This document shows positions 7,607-16,493 of a stretch of DNA of 64,000 nt, in pieces. A program made the position numbers and the translations under genes. The stretch is from Umezawaea beigongshangensis (GTDB lineage: Bacteria; Actinomycetota; Actinomycetes; Mycobacteriales; Pseudonocardiaceae). The notes under the pieces were generated by a model. It was not told the DNA's origin, did no database searches, and saw only the letters and a list, made by a program, of their open reading frames with translations. The first letter of the stretch is position 1. Each line of letters starts with the position of its first letter. The stretch covers positions 372,001 to 436,000 of the forward strand of contig NZ_JAEIOJ010000004.1 in NCBI RefSeq assembly GCF_016464305.1. Reading direction: 5' to 3'.

Positions 7607-7744
7607 GATTCCCCTTGCATAGACTTCTCACCTCTCAAGACGTACGGGTACCCACTTCGTGCTGCCGGAGTCGCACACTTCACACTTCCGGACGTGACGT
7701 GAGACGCACTCCGGTACGTGGAGTGGATCTTCGAGGCCGGTCGA

Positions 7745-7750
7745 TAGGAT
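7745..7750 (+). promoter_or_regulatory. Leaderless -10 box TAGGAT
   Basis: TAGGAT is followed by seven bases and then the GTG start at 7758. This is the spacing expected when transcription begins at the start codon itself. No ribosome site is present between them. Confidence 0.55.
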
Positions 7751-7757
7751 CGCCGAC

Positions 7758-9119
7758 GTGCAGCGGGGCGTGAAGGGGCTGGCCGAGCGGCTGCTCGGTG
7801 AACCCGTCCTCCCCCGCGGCGGACGGGAGGACGCGGCCGCCTCCCTCGCGGTCTTCGCGACGTGGCTCGGCGCGTGGACACCCGCCGTGCACGCCATCTA
7901 CAACGGCTGGAACGTCGCCGGGCTGTGCGTCGCGGTGCTGCTGCTCGTCGTCGCGATCGGCAACGGCGCCGCGCACGGGGCGCCGTCGCGGACCGTGCTG
8001 CTCGTCGCGATCGCCAGCACGCCGCTGCCGCTGCTGATCTCCCCTCCGAACCGGCACAACCTGGACGCCGGGGTCGGCGGACTCGTGCCGTCGATGGTGC
8101 TCGCGGGTGCCGCGGCGCTCGCGGTGGCCGCCGTGCTGCTGCCGTCGCGGATCTCGCCGAGGGCGAGCGCGGTCGGCGTGCTGGCGATCTCGGCCAGCGC
8201 GTTCGGCGCGATGATCACCGGCAGCCGTCCGCTGATCGACGTGTGGGTGATCCTCCAGGACTCCGCGCGCGGGCTGCTCGACGGCCGGAACCCCTACACG
8301 ATGAGCTTCCCCGGCGTTCCCGCCGGGCAGATGGACTGGTGCTTCAACTACTGGCCGGTGACGTTCCTGTCGACCGCGCCGGGGGAGTGGGCGCTCGGCG
8401 ACGTGCGCTGGGCCGAGGCGCTGTACCTGCTGGCCGCGCCCGCGCTGCTGGTGTGGCACGTCGGGCAGCGCTCGGCGTGGCGGGACCGGAGGGGCGTCGC
8501 GCTGGCCGTGCTCACGGCGGTCGTGCCTGGCGCGCTGCTGATCGTGCAGCAGGCGTGGACCGAGCCGATGCTGCTGCTGGGGATGGTCGCCGGAGCCGTG
8601 CTCCTCGCGCGGGACCGGGCGGACTGGGCGGTGCTGCCGCTCGGCCTCGCGCTCGCGACCAAGCAGCACCTCGTGGTCCTGCTGCCGCTGCTGCTGTTCT
8701 GGCCGCGCTTCGGGTGGAAGCGGCTCCTCGCGACCGGTGGAGTCGCCGCGGCGGTGTCGCTGCCGTGGCTGCTGGCCGACCCGGCTCGCTTCCGGCTCTG
8801 CTCGGTGGACTTCTTCCTCGACCAGCCGGAGCCGCCGAAGTCGCTGTCGGTGTGGCAGGTGCTGCCCGAGCCGGTGCGGATGCCGGTGCTGCTGCTGGGC
8901 TTCGCGGCGACCGTCGTGCTGCTGCTGCGGCGCGTGCCCCGCACGCCGGGCGGCTTCCTGGTCGCGTCGGGCGTGCTGCTGTCGGTGTTCTCCCTGCTCA
9001 ACAAGCAGACCTTCATGAACCAGTGGTGGCTCGCCGCCGCGTTCGTCGTCGCCGGGTACGCCCTGCGACGCGCGCGGACGGACGACCGGGCCGAAGCGGA
9101 CGTCGGGAGTGATCGGTGA
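7758..9119 (+). CDS. Polytopic GT-C/GT87-like membrane glycosyltransferase
   Basis: This is a 453-residue protein with about ten to twelve predicted membrane helices. The acidic loop segment DVWVILQDSARGLLDGRNPY resembles the first outer loop of polyprenyl-phosphate-mannose-dependent GT-C enzymes. Such enzymes add mannose or related sugars to lipid acceptors on the outer membrane face. Its stop codon overlaps the start of the second, PimE-like glycosyltransferase (GTGA), suggesting sequential or paired action in glycolipid synthesis. The sugar and acceptor are not deducible. Confidence 0.7.
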   Translation: MQRGVKGLAERLLGEPVLPRGGREDAAASLAVFATWLGAWTPAVHAIYNGWNVAGLCVAVLLLVVAIGNGAAHGAPSRTVLLVAIASTPLPLLISPPNRHNLDAGVGGLVPSMVLAGAAALAVAAVLLPSRISPRASAVGVLAISASAFGAMITGSRPLIDVWVILQDSARGLLDGRNPYTMSFPGVPAGQMDWCFNYWPVTFLSTAPGEWALGDVRWAEALYLLAAPALLVWHVGQRSAWRDRRGVALAVLTAVVPGALLIVQQAWTEPMLLLGMVAGAVLLARDRADWAVLPLGLALATKQHLVVLLPLLLFWPRFGWKRLLATGGVAAAVSLPWLLADPARFRLCSVDFFLDQPEPPKSLSVWQVLPEPVRMPVLLLGFAATVVLLLRRVPRTPGGFLVASGVLLSVFSLLNKQTFMNQWWLAAAFVVAGYALRRARTDDRAEADVGSDR

Positions 9120-10372
9120 GGGCTGTGGGGATCGGGGCCGTCGAGTCGAGGGTGCTCGCGTTCGCGCCGTGGCTGCTGGCGCTGTCGCTGGTGGGGCACT
9201 TCCTGCTGACGGCGCTGGACGACGTGCAGAGCGTCGTCGACCTGCGGGTCTACGTCTACGGGGCGCCGCACCTGCTCCGGGGCGACCTGTACGACTTCAC
9301 CTACGCGGAGTTCACGCCGGACTTCCCGCTGCCGTTCACCTACCCGCCGTTCGCGGCGCTGGTGTTCCTGCCGCTGTCGGTGCTGCCGTGGATCGTCGCC
9401 CGGTGGCTGTGGCAGGCGCTGAGCGTGGCGTGCCTGTTCTGGATCGTGCGGGTGTCGCTGCGGCTGGTCCGGCAGGACACCGGAGCCGAGGGGGACGCCG
9501 GGGTCGACGGCGACACCGCCGAGGTGTGGCGTCGCCGGGCGATGTTCTGGACGGCGCTGACGCTGTGGATCGAGCCGGTCCGCACCACCCTGAACTACGG
9601 GCAGATCAACCTGGTGCTGATCGCCGTGCTGCTGACCGCGATGGCGAGCAGCCGCTCCTGGCTCGCCGGGCTCGGCGTCGGCGCGGGAGCGGGCGTGAAG
9701 CTCACCCCGGCCATCTCCGGGGTGTACTTCCTGCTCCAGCGCCGGTTCGCCGCCGCCGCGTGGTCGTTCGCCGGATTCCTGCTCACGGTCGCGCTCGCGT
9801 GGCTGATCGCGCCGACCGAGTCGTTCCGCTACTGGTTCGAGCTGCTCGGCGACGCCGACCGCATCGGCCCCGTCGGCTCGGCGATCAACCAGTCGCTGCG
9901 CGGCTCGCTGACCCGCACGGTGCACTTCGACGTGGAGACCGGCCCGATCTTCCTGGCCGCCGCCGCCGTCGCGACCGCCCTGTTCCTGTGGGCCGCGCGG
10001 GAGGCGGTGCGCGCGGAGGACCGGCTCGCGGCACTGGTGTCCGTGCAGGTCTACGGGCTGCTGCTGTCGCCGATCTCGTGGAGCCACCACTGGGTGTGGG
10101 CGGTGCCCGCGCTGCTGTGGCTGCTGTACGGGCGGGCGCGCGGACAGCGGGTCGTGGTCGCCGCGGCGGTCGTCTGGGTGCTCGCGGTCGGCAGCTACGT
10201 GATCTCGTTCCTGATCCTCGCCCAGCAGGGCGACATCTGGAAGATCGACCGCGCCTGGTACCTGTCGGCGCTGGGCTGGGTCTACCCGCTGTGCGGTCTG
10301 CTGACCCTGATCGCCGTCGCGGTGAGCCTGCGCAGCCGCGTCCGCGAGCCCGAGGTCCTCCAGAACTCCTGA
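9116..10372 (+). CDS. pimE: GT87 alpha-1,2-mannosyltransferase, PimE-like
   Basis: This is a 418-residue polytopic protein with the DUF2029/GT87 hallmarks. These are DLRVYVYGAPHLLRG near residue 42 (the Asp is the likely catalytic base), FTYPPFAALVF near 85, and later NYGQINLVL and SWSHHWVW. PimE transfers mannose from polyprenyl-phosphomannose to phosphatidylinositol mannosides. In mycobacteria pimE neighbours phhB and mutT2, and those homologues occur in this window too. The symbol is assigned from family plus synteny; a paralogous GT87 is possible. Confidence 0.75.
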   Translation: MRAVGIGAVESRVLAFAPWLLALSLVGHFLLTALDDVQSVVDLRVYVYGAPHLLRGDLYDFTYAEFTPDFPLPFTYPPFAALVFLPLSVLPWIVARWLWQALSVACLFWIVRVSLRLVRQDTGAEGDAGVDGDTAEVWRRRAMFWTALTLWIEPVRTTLNYGQINLVLIAVLLTAMASSRSWLAGLGVGAGAGVKLTPAISGVYFLLQRRFAAAAWSFAGFLLTVALAWLIAPTESFRYWFELLGDADRIGPVGSAINQSLRGSLTRTVHFDVETGPIFLAAAAVATALFLWAAREAVRAEDRLAALVSVQVYGLLLSPISWSHHWVWAVPALLWLLYGRARGQRVVVAAAVVWVLAVGSYVISFLILAQQGDIWKIDRAWYLSALGWVYPLCGLLTLIAVAVSLRSRVREPEVLQNS

Positions 10373-10407
10373 GGCAACACGGGTCCGCCCGGCGGACACA
10401 AGAGGTC

Positions 10408-11007
10408 ATGACGACCGAAGAGGTGGACGACCGCGCACTGTGGTCTCAGGCCGCGGCCGGGAGCGGACACGCCTTCGGCGTGCTGTTCGACCGGCACGCC
10501 AAGGCGGTCTACAACCACTGCTTCCGGCTCACCGCCTCCTGGGCCTCGGCCGAGGACCACCTCCAGAACACGTTCCTCACGGCGTGGCGCAAGCGCGACC
10601 GGCTGCGGCTGGAGCACGACTCGGCGCTGCCGTGGCTGCTGGCCGTGGCCACGAACGTCGTGCGCTCCGACCGGCGCACGGTGGCGCGGCGGCTGCGGCT
10701 GTTCCAGCGCGCGCCGGCGGAGGCGGCGGTGCCCGACCACGCGGACCACGTGGCCGACCGGGTGGACGACCAGCGGCGGATGACGGCGCTCCTGGCGGCG
10801 GTGAACCGGCTGCCGCGCAGCGAGCGCGAGGCGCTGGCGATGTGCGTGTGGTCGGGGGTGTCCTACCGGGACGCCGCCGCCGTGCTGGGCATCACCGAGA
10901 GCAGCGTGCGCGCTCGGGTCAGCAGGGCGAAGGCCCGGCTGACCCGGATGTTCGCCGAGCCGGAACAGGTCGTCCCACTCGCCGCGACCACCGTGGAGGA
11001 CCGATGA
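10408..11007 (+). CDS. ECF RNA polymerase sigma factor
   Basis: This is a 199-residue protein. Sigma region 2 is seen in FGVLFDRHAKAVYNHCFRL and DHLQNTFLTAWRKRDRL (residues ~22-65). Region 4 is seen in LPRSEREALAMCVWSGVSYRDAAAVL and ESSVRARVSRAKARL (~132-182). The start is ATG 10408 after AGAGGT. The gene overlaps the following membrane protein by ATGA, the common arrangement of an ECF sigma factor with its membrane regulator. Its target genes are unknown. Confidence 0.9.
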   Translation: MTTEEVDDRALWSQAAAGSGHAFGVLFDRHAKAVYNHCFRLTASWASAEDHLQNTFLTAWRKRDRLRLEHDSALPWLLAVATNVVRSDRRTVARRLRLFQRAPAEAAVPDHADHVADRVDDQRRMTALLAAVNRLPRSEREALAMCVWSGVSYRDAAAVLGITESSVRARVSRAKARLTRMFAEPEQVVPLAATTVEDR

Positions 11008-11951
11008 ACAGCGCTCCGCCCCCCGCCCGCGACCTGCCGCCGCACCGGCGGGCCGAGATCCGGGCCGAGATCGAACGCGCCGCGGGCTCCAGCCGGTCGT
11101 TCCGGTACGCGCCGCTGCTCACCGCAGGTGTGGCGACGGCCTCCGTGGTGGCGGTCGTGGCGGTCCTCCAGCCGTGGAGCGGGCCGCGGCCGGACACCGC
11201 CGCACCGCCGTCGCCGACCTCCGCGCCGGTGGTGACCACCGGAGCTCCGCCCACGTCGACGGACGCGCAGCAGTCCGTGCCGGGCAGGCCCTCGACCCAC
11301 GTCCCGGCGCCCTGGCCGGTGAGCGGCGACCCGCTCCCGGCGGGCCCCGCGGAGCTTCCCGGCCTCGACGCGGCCCGCATCACCGAGATCGAGAACGGGT
11401 GCCTGCGGAGCGCGGGCCTGTCGGGCACCCCGGTGCTCCACCAGTACCTGGAGGACGCCCACGGGCACTTCGCGCTGGTCTACACCGAGAACGCGGCTCT
11501 GAGCTGCACGGTCGACGGTGAACCGGCCATGCCGTACAACGCCGGGTTCTCGGCCGGGTTCGCCGTTCCCTGGCTGCCGGGCCCCTTCTCGATCGACGCG
11601 TCGCCCGGCCGCATCCTCGATCCCCTCGGCCCCGCGCCGGTGCACACCACCGGTGCGGCCGGACGGGTCGAGCCGAACGTGGCGAGGGTGACCTACGACG
11701 TGGACGGCATGACGGCGGAGGCGACCGTCGCCAACGGCACGTACGTCGTACGGGTCACGTACCCGCCGGGAGTGGTCCCGGACGACTTCACGACGGGTGA
11801 GGTGCGGGCCTACGACGAGGACGGCACCCTGCTGGGCACCAGCGAGGACATGGGAGCCCACTGCTGGGTCGACCCGGAGGGGAAGATCGTCCGGGGGCGG
11901 ACGGACGGTGGGGAACCGGGGAACTGCCTGCCGGCTCGGCGCTGGCGCTAG
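11004..11951 (+). CDS. Single-span membrane protein coupled to the ECF sigma factor (putative anti-sigma/regulatory partner)
   Basis: This is a 315-residue protein. A short cytosolic region (residues ~1-33, PPHRRAEIRAEIERA) precedes one membrane helix (~36-56). A Pro/Ser/Thr linker and an extracytoplasmic domain of about 210 residues follow, with several cysteines. No zinc-binding HxxxCxxC anti-sigma motif is seen, so a direct anti-sigma role is inferred from position only. It is translationally coupled to the upstream sigma gene. No enzymatic family is recognised. Confidence 0.65.
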   Translation: MNSAPPPARDLPPHRRAEIRAEIERAAGSSRSFRYAPLLTAGVATASVVAVVAVLQPWSGPRPDTAAPPSPTSAPVVTTGAPPTSTDAQQSVPGRPSTHVPAPWPVSGDPLPAGPAELPGLDAARITEIENGCLRSAGLSGTPVLHQYLEDAHGHFALVYTENAALSCTVDGEPAMPYNAGFSAGFAVPWLPGPFSIDASPGRILDPLGPAPVHTTGAAGRVEPNVARVTYDVDGMTAEATVANGTYVVRVTYPPGVVPDDFTTGEVRAYDEDGTLLGTSEDMGAHCWVDPEGKIVRGRTDGGEPGNCLPARRWR

Positions 11952-12140
11952 AGGGGTCCTCGAAGCCGGAGCGCGAGGGGCCGGGTCTCGATCACGGCGC
12001 GCGACGAGGTGGCGGTCCTTCGCACCGGTGGGCGTCCGCGGCGCCCGGATCGGCCGCGACGACGTCGAGCAGTCCGGTGGAGCGCGCCACGTGATCGACC
12101 ACGGTGCGCGGGCCCGCTCCACCTCGTCGGGGAGCTTCCC
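11952..12140. other. Intergenic stretch before the typA fragment
   Basis: About 190 bases follow the sigma-partner gene without a supported gene. With the typA fragment that follows, the gene-free stretch to the pterin dehydratase gene is 400 bases. I see no promoter, hairpin or repeat in this part. Confidence 0.4.
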
Positions 12141-12348
12141 CGACGCGTCCAGCTTCCTCGGCCGCATCGCGCTGTGCCGCATCCGCTCCGGCCAGATGCG
12201 CAAGGGCGAGACCGTGGCCTGGATGCGCGAGGACGGCGGCGTGCAGAAGGTGCGCACCACCGAGGTGCTCGTCACCGAGGCGCTCGACCGCGTTCCCGCC
12301 GAGGAGGCCCACGCGGGCGACCTGGTCGCCGTCGCGGGCGTCCCGGAC
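12141..12348 (+). pseudogene. typA: Internal fragment of typA (domain II region), duplicated from the intact gene in this window
   Basis: These 208 bases match 24768-24975 of the intact typA without gaps and with nine mismatches (about 96% identity). They correspond to TypA residues ~240-308. The frame is open, but there is no start, no GTPase domain and no C-terminal domain. Seven of the nine differences change an amino acid. Six are A/T to G/C, assuming the intact copy is ancestral. The fragment ends four bases before the convergent pterin dehydratase stop codon. It looks like a stranded duplication rather than an expressed gene. Confidence 0.9.
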
Positions 12349-12351
12349 TCC

Positions 12352-12642
12352 CTAGGGCGTCGCGAGCAGGGCGTCGATCTTCTCGGCGAGGGTGACGTCC
12401 AGGGCGGTGATGCCGCCCGCCGAGTGGGTGCTCAGGTGGAACACCAGCGTGCGGTAGTGGATGTCGACGTCCGGGTGGTGGTCGTCGGCCTCCGCGATCT
12501 CCGCCACCCGGTTCACCACCGCGACGGCCTGCGCGAAGCTGCCCAGCTCCACGGTCCGCTCCAGCGTCGTGTCCCGCGCCGTCCAGCCGGGGAGCGTGTG
12601 CAGTGCGGCGGTCACCTGGTCGTCGGTCAGCAGTTCGGCCAT
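12352..12642 (-). CDS. phhB: 4a-hydroxytetrahydrobiopterin (pterin-4a-carbinolamine) dehydratase
   Basis: This is a 96-residue protein of standard family length. The active-site region EADDHHPDVDIHY near residues 56-68 and the following FHLSTHSAGGIT are diagnostic. The enzyme dehydrates 4a-hydroxy-tetrahydropterin to recycle the cofactor of aromatic hydroxylases. In many actinobacteria it stands alone near pimE and mutT2, as here. ATG 12642 gives the conserved MAELLTDDQV start. It is divergent from the thiamine riboswitch operon. Confidence 0.93.
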   Translation of the reverse strand: MAELLTDDQVTAALHTLPGWTARDTTLERTVELGSFAQAVAVVNRVAEIAEADDHHPDVDIHYRTLVFHLSTHSAGGITALDVTLAEKIDALLATP

Positions 12643-12682
12643 GCCCCGATCGTGCCACCGCGTGGCGTAGGCTGCGCGATTG

Positions 12683-12774
12683 CCACGGGAGTCCGGTGAT
12701 GCGCCGGGCTGAGAGGAGGGCGCGCAGCCCTCGACCGTCCACACCTGATCCGGATCATGCCGGCGCAGGGAGGG
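12683..12774 (+). promoter_or_regulatory. TPP riboswitch (THI element)
   Basis: The conserved TPP aptamer blocks are present in order: CACGGGAGTCC, GGGCTGAGAGGAGGG, ACCTGATCCGGATCATGCC and GGCGCAGGGAGG. It lies immediately upstream of thiB. Binding of thiamine pyrophosphate would lower expression of the thiamine transporter. Its 3' end is about 40 bases from the start codon, so translational control is plausible because no separate terminator is visible. Confidence 0.93.
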
Positions 12775-12814
12775 ATTCGTCGTGCCTGCGCGTCCTCGTT
12801 CGGGAGGACCAGGA

Positions 12815-13861
12815 ATGCCACGCACGTTCACCGCGACAGCCGCTCTGCTCGTACTGCTCTCCGGCTGTTCGCTCGGCGGGTCGGGCGGCTCCGGCGGGGA
12901 CGCCGCCGCGCGCGAGGTCACCCTCGTCACGCACGACTCGTTCGCCGCGAAGCAGGAGACGCTCGACGCGTTCACCGCGCGCACCGGCATCACGGTCAAG
13001 CTCCTGGCCAGCGGCGACGCCGGAGAGCTGACCAACAAGCTCGTCCTGACGAAGGGCGACCCGATCGGCGACGTCGCGTTCGGCGTCGACTCGACCTTCG
13101 CCTCCCGCGCCCTCGACGAGGGCGTGTTCGAGGAGTACGCGAGCCCCGAGGCGAACTCCGGCGCGCAGCGCTACGCCGTGGGCGGCGGCACGCGGCTGCA
13201 CGCCGTGGACGTCGGCGACGTGTGCGTGAACGTCGACGTGGCCGGCCTGGCCGAGCGCGGCCTGCCCGAGCCCGCCGGTTACGAGGACCTGGCCGACCCG
13301 AAGTACAAGGACCTGCTGGTCGTGGAGGACCCCGCCACGTCGTCGCCCGGCCTGGCGTTCCTGCTCGGCACGATCGGGAAGTTCGGCGAGAACGGCTGGC
13401 AGGACTACTGGACGCGGTTGAGGGCCAACGGCGTGAAGGTCGTCTCCGGCTGGGAGGAGGCCTACACGCAGGACTTCTCCGGCTCCAGCGGCAAGGGCCC
13501 GCGCCCGGTCGTCGTGTCCTACGCCTCGTCGCCGTCCGCCGAGCTCGCCGAGGACGGCACGCCGCGCACGAAGGCCCTGCTCGGCACCTGCTACCGCCAG
13601 GTCGAGTACGCCGGCGTGCTGGCCGGGGCGAAGAACGCCGCCGACGCGCGGCAGGTCGTCGACCTCCTGCTGTCGGAGAGCTTCCAGGCCGACGTGGCCG
13701 AGCAGATGTACGTCTACCCCTCGCGCGAGGGCGTCGCGCTGCCCGAGTCGTGGACGAGGGCAGCGCCGCTGCCCGAGCAGGCCGCGACGCTGCCCGCCGA
13801 GCAGGTGCAGGCGAACCGGGAGCAGTGGGTCCAGCAGTGGCGCACCCTCGTGCAGGGCTGA
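12815..13861 (+). CDS. thiB: Thiamine ABC transporter substrate-binding lipoprotein
   Basis: This is a 348-residue protein with a lipoprotein signal: hydrophobic stretch and LLSGC lipobox, mature Cys near residue 19. It then has the iron/thiamine-type extracellular solute-binding domain, with VTLVTHDSFAAKQETLDAF and later GDPIGDVAFGVDSTFASRAL and LLVVEDPATSSPGLAFL. ATG 12815 is chosen over GTG 12782 because GGAGGACCAGGA precedes it and it places the signal peptide correctly. It is under the TPP riboswitch and followed directly by the permease and ATPase genes. Confidence 0.93.
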   Translation: MPRTFTATAALLVLLSGCSLGGSGGSGGDAAAREVTLVTHDSFAAKQETLDAFTARTGITVKLLASGDAGELTNKLVLTKGDPIGDVAFGVDSTFASRALDEGVFEEYASPEANSGAQRYAVGGGTRLHAVDVGDVCVNVDVAGLAERGLPEPAGYEDLADPKYKDLLVVEDPATSSPGLAFLLGTIGKFGENGWQDYWTRLRANGVKVVSGWEEAYTQDFSGSSGKGPRPVVVSYASSPSAELAEDGTPRTKALLGTCYRQVEYAGVLAGAKNAADARQVVDLLLSESFQADVAEQMYVYPSREGVALPESWTRAAPLPEQAATLPAEQVQANREQWVQQWRTLVQG

Positions 13862-15453
13862 GCCGGTCCGCCGTCGGGTGGGCGCTGGCGGCGCTGCTGC
13901 CGCTGGGGTTCCTCGGCGTCTTCTTCGCGTGGCCGGTGCTGGCGATCGTGCGCCTGGGGCTGCGCGAGGGCGGCGTGCTCGACGCGCTGACCTCGGGCGA
14001 GACGTGGCGGCTGGTCGGGTTCACCCTCGGCCAGGCCGCCGCGTCCACGGCCCTCGCGCTGGTCGCCGGGATGCCCGTGGCGTTCCTGCTGGCCCGCGCG
14101 GACGTGCCCGGCACCGGGCTGGTGCGCGCGGCGGTGGTGGTGCCGTTCGTGCTGCCCACGGTCGTGGTGGGGCTGGCGTTCCGCGCGCTGTGGCCCGACG
14201 GCGGGATCACGCCGATCGTGCTGGCGAACGCGTTCTTCAACGTCGCCGTCGTCGCCCGCACGGTCGGCGGGCTGTGGGCGCAGACCGACCGGCGTGCCGA
14301 GGACGCGGCCCGCGCGCTCGGCGCGTCGCGGCCCCGCGCGTTCGTCTCCGTCGTGCTGCCCGCGCTCGCCCCGGCGATCGGATCGGCCGCCGCGGTGGTG
14401 TTCCTGTTCTGCGCGACCAGCTTCGGCGTCGTGCTCGTCCTCGGCGGCTCGCGCCACCGCACGCTGGAGACCGAGATCTACCTGCGCACGGTGCAGCTGT
14501 TCGACCTGTCCGGCGCGGCGGCGCTGTCGCTGCTCCAGTTCGCCGCAGTGCTCGCGGTGCTGCTGCTCGGGGCGCTCGCGCGGCGGCGCGGGGAGACGGC
14601 GCTGGCGCTGCGCGAGCACGCCGAGCTGACCCGGCGGCCCACCGGCGGCGAGTGGGGCGTCGTGGCCGCCGCGTGGGCCGTCGTCGTCGCGCTGCTCGTG
14701 CCGGTGGTGGGTCTGCTGGTCCGCTCGGTGTCCACGTCGGACGGCTGGAGCCTCGACGGGTACCGCGCGCTGACCGGCACGGGGGAGCGGGGCACGCTCG
14801 CCGTGAGCGGGGTCGACGCCGCGCTGAACTCGCTGCGCACCGCCACCGACGCGACCGCGCTCGCCTGCGTGTTCGGCGTGCTGTCCGCGGTGGTCGTCGT
14901 GGGCCTGCGCCGCAGCCGCGCTCCCGGCTGGCTCGCCGACGGGCTCGACACGGCGCTGATGCTGCCGCTCGGCGTGTCCGCCGTGACGGTCGGCTTCGGC
15001 TACCTCGTCACGCTGAACGCGCTGCCCGGCGACCTGCGCACGTCACCGGCGCTCGTGCCGCTGGCGCAGGCGCTGGTGGTCACGCCGCTGGTGGTCCGGA
15101 TGGTGCTGCCGGTGCTGCGCGCGATCGACGAGCGGCTGCGGCAGGCCGCCGCGACGCTCGGCGCGAGCCCGTGGCGGGTGTGGCGCGAGGTGGACCTGCC
15201 GCTGGCCGGGCGGTCGCTGGTCGCCGCGGCCGGGTTCGGCTACGTCGTGGCGCTCGGCGAGTTCGGCGCGACGAGCTTCCTCGCGCGCCCCGACGCGCCC
15301 ACGCTGCCGATCGTCGTCGCCCGGCTCATGTCGCGGCCCGGACAGCTCAACAGCCAGATGGCCTACGCGGCGTGCGCGCTGCTGATGATCGTCACGGCCG
15401 CGGCCGTGCTGCTGATCGAGAAGCTGCGGGTGCCTGCCCGCACCGAGTTCTGA
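13837..15453 (+). CDS. thiP: Thiamine ABC transporter permease (two fused permease domains)
   Basis: This is a roughly 538-residue protein with about twelve membrane helices and two ABC permease modules. Each has an EAA-like loop (EDAARALGASRPRAFVSVVLP near residue 160 and AAATLGASPWRVWREVDLP near residue 435). The start is uncertain. GTG 13837 lies inside the 3' end of thiB, while CTG 13858 would overlap the thiB stop as CTGA. Either implies translational coupling. The fused layout matches ThiP of the ThiBPQ thiamine importer. Confidence 0.9.
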   Translation: MAHPRAGLSRSAVGWALAALLPLGFLGVFFAWPVLAIVRLGLREGGVLDALTSGETWRLVGFTLGQAAASTALALVAGMPVAFLLARADVPGTGLVRAAVVVPFVLPTVVVGLAFRALWPDGGITPIVLANAFFNVAVVARTVGGLWAQTDRRAEDAARALGASRPRAFVSVVLPALAPAIGSAAAVVFLFCATSFGVVLVLGGSRHRTLETEIYLRTVQLFDLSGAAALSLLQFAAVLAVLLLGALARRRGETALALREHAELTRRPTGGEWGVVAAAWAVVVALLVPVVGLLVRSVSTSDGWSLDGYRALTGTGERGTLAVSGVDAALNSLRTATDATALACVFGVLSAVVVVGLRRSRAPGWLADGLDTALMLPLGVSAVTVGFGYLVTLNALPGDLRTSPALVPLAQALVVTPLVVRMVLPVLRAIDERLRQAAATLGASPWRVWREVDLPLAGRSLVAAAGFGYVVALGEFGATSFLARPDAPTLPIVVARLMSRPGQLNSQMAYAACALLMIVTAAAVLLIEKLRVPARTEF

Positions 15454-15464
15454 CGGGGTGTGCG

Positions 15465-16493
15465 GTGGCGCTGGAGGTGACCGGACTGACCGTCCGCTAC
15501 GGCGACGTGGCGGCGGTGTCCGACGTGGACCTGCGGGTGGCGGACGGCGAGGTCGTCGCGCTGCTCGGCCCGTCGGGCTGCGGCAAGTCCACGCTGCTGC
15601 GCGCGGTCGCCGGACTGGAGCGCCCCGGCGGCGGACGCGTCGCGTGGGACGGGACCGACCTCGCCTCGACGCCCGTGCACCGCAGGGGGTTCGGGCTCGT
15701 CTTCCAGGACGGGCAGCTCTTCCCGCACCGCGACGTCGCGGGCAACGTGGCGTTCGGGATGCGGATGCACGGTGTGGAGCGGGAGAAGCGCGCCGAGCGG
15801 GTCGACGAGCTGCTCGAACTCGTCGGCCTCGGCGGCTACCAGCGGCGGCGGGTGACCGAGCTGTCCGGCGGTGAGCAGCAGCGCGTCGCGCTGGCCCGCG
15901 CGCTCGCGCCCGAGCCGCGGCTGCTGCTGCTCGACGAACCGCTCTCCGCGCTGGACCGCGCGCTGCGCGAGCAGCTCGCCGTGGACCTCGCCCGGCTCCT
16001 GCGCGACGCCGGGGCGACCGCGCTGGTCGTCACGCACGACCACGACGAGGCGTTCACGCTCGCCGACCGGGTGGCGCTGATGCGGGGCGGGCGCGTCCGG
16101 CAGACCGGGCCGCCGGAGCTGGTGTGGCGGCGGCCGGTGGACGCCGAGGTGGCGCGGTTCCTCGGCTGCGGCACGGTGCTGCCCGCACGGGTCAGCGACG
16201 GCGTGGCGACGTTCGCGCTGGGCGAGGTCAGGGTGGGCGACGCGAACGGCGACGTGCCGGACGGGCCGGTCCGGCTGGGGCTGCGCAGCACCGCGCTGCG
16301 CGCCGACCCCGCCGGAGCGATCACGGGCGAGGTGCTGGAGCAGGTGCACCGCCGCGACCACGTGCGACTGCTGGTGCGGGTGGGGACCGCCGAGTACGAG
16401 GCGGTGGCCCCCGTCGCCGCGGCGCCCGCGGTCGGCGACCCCGTCCGGTTGTCGGCCGATCCGGACGGGGTGGCCGTGCTGGCGGGGTCGTGA
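15465..16493 (+). CDS. thiQ: Thiamine ABC transporter ATP-binding protein
   Basis: This is a 342-residue ATPase. It has Walker A GPSGCGKST (~36-44), Q-loop FQDGQLFP, signature LSGGEQQRVALARAL, Walker B LLLLDEPLSALD and H-loop VTHDHDEA. A C-terminal ~100-residue extension resembles the TOBE/regulatory domain of spermidine- and iron-type importers, so the protein is longer than enterobacterial ThiQ. GTG 15465 begins 12 bases after thiP. The stop codon directly abuts that of the convergent exporter permease gene, with no space for a separate terminator. Confidence 0.92.
   Translation: MALEVTGLTVRYGDVAAVSDVDLRVADGEVVALLGPSGCGKSTLLRAVAGLERPGGGRVAWDGTDLASTPVHRRGFGLVFQDGQLFPHRDVAGNVAFGMRMHGVEREKRAERVDELLELVGLGGYQRRRVTELSGGEQQRVALARALAPEPRLLLLDEPLSALDRALREQLAVDLARLLRDAGATALVVTHDHDEAFTLADRVALMRGGRVRQTGPPELVWRRPVDAEVARFLGCGTVLPARVSDGVATFALGEVRVGDANGDVPDGPVRLGLRSTALRADPAGAITGEVLEQVHRRDHVRLLVRVGTAEYEAVAPVAAAPAVGDPVRLSADPDGVAVLAGS

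Noticed and set aside
12643-13038. N-terminal extension of the phhB frame on the minus strand
   Set aside because: It would cover the TPP riboswitch and thiB in antisense, and the conserved family start is at 12642.
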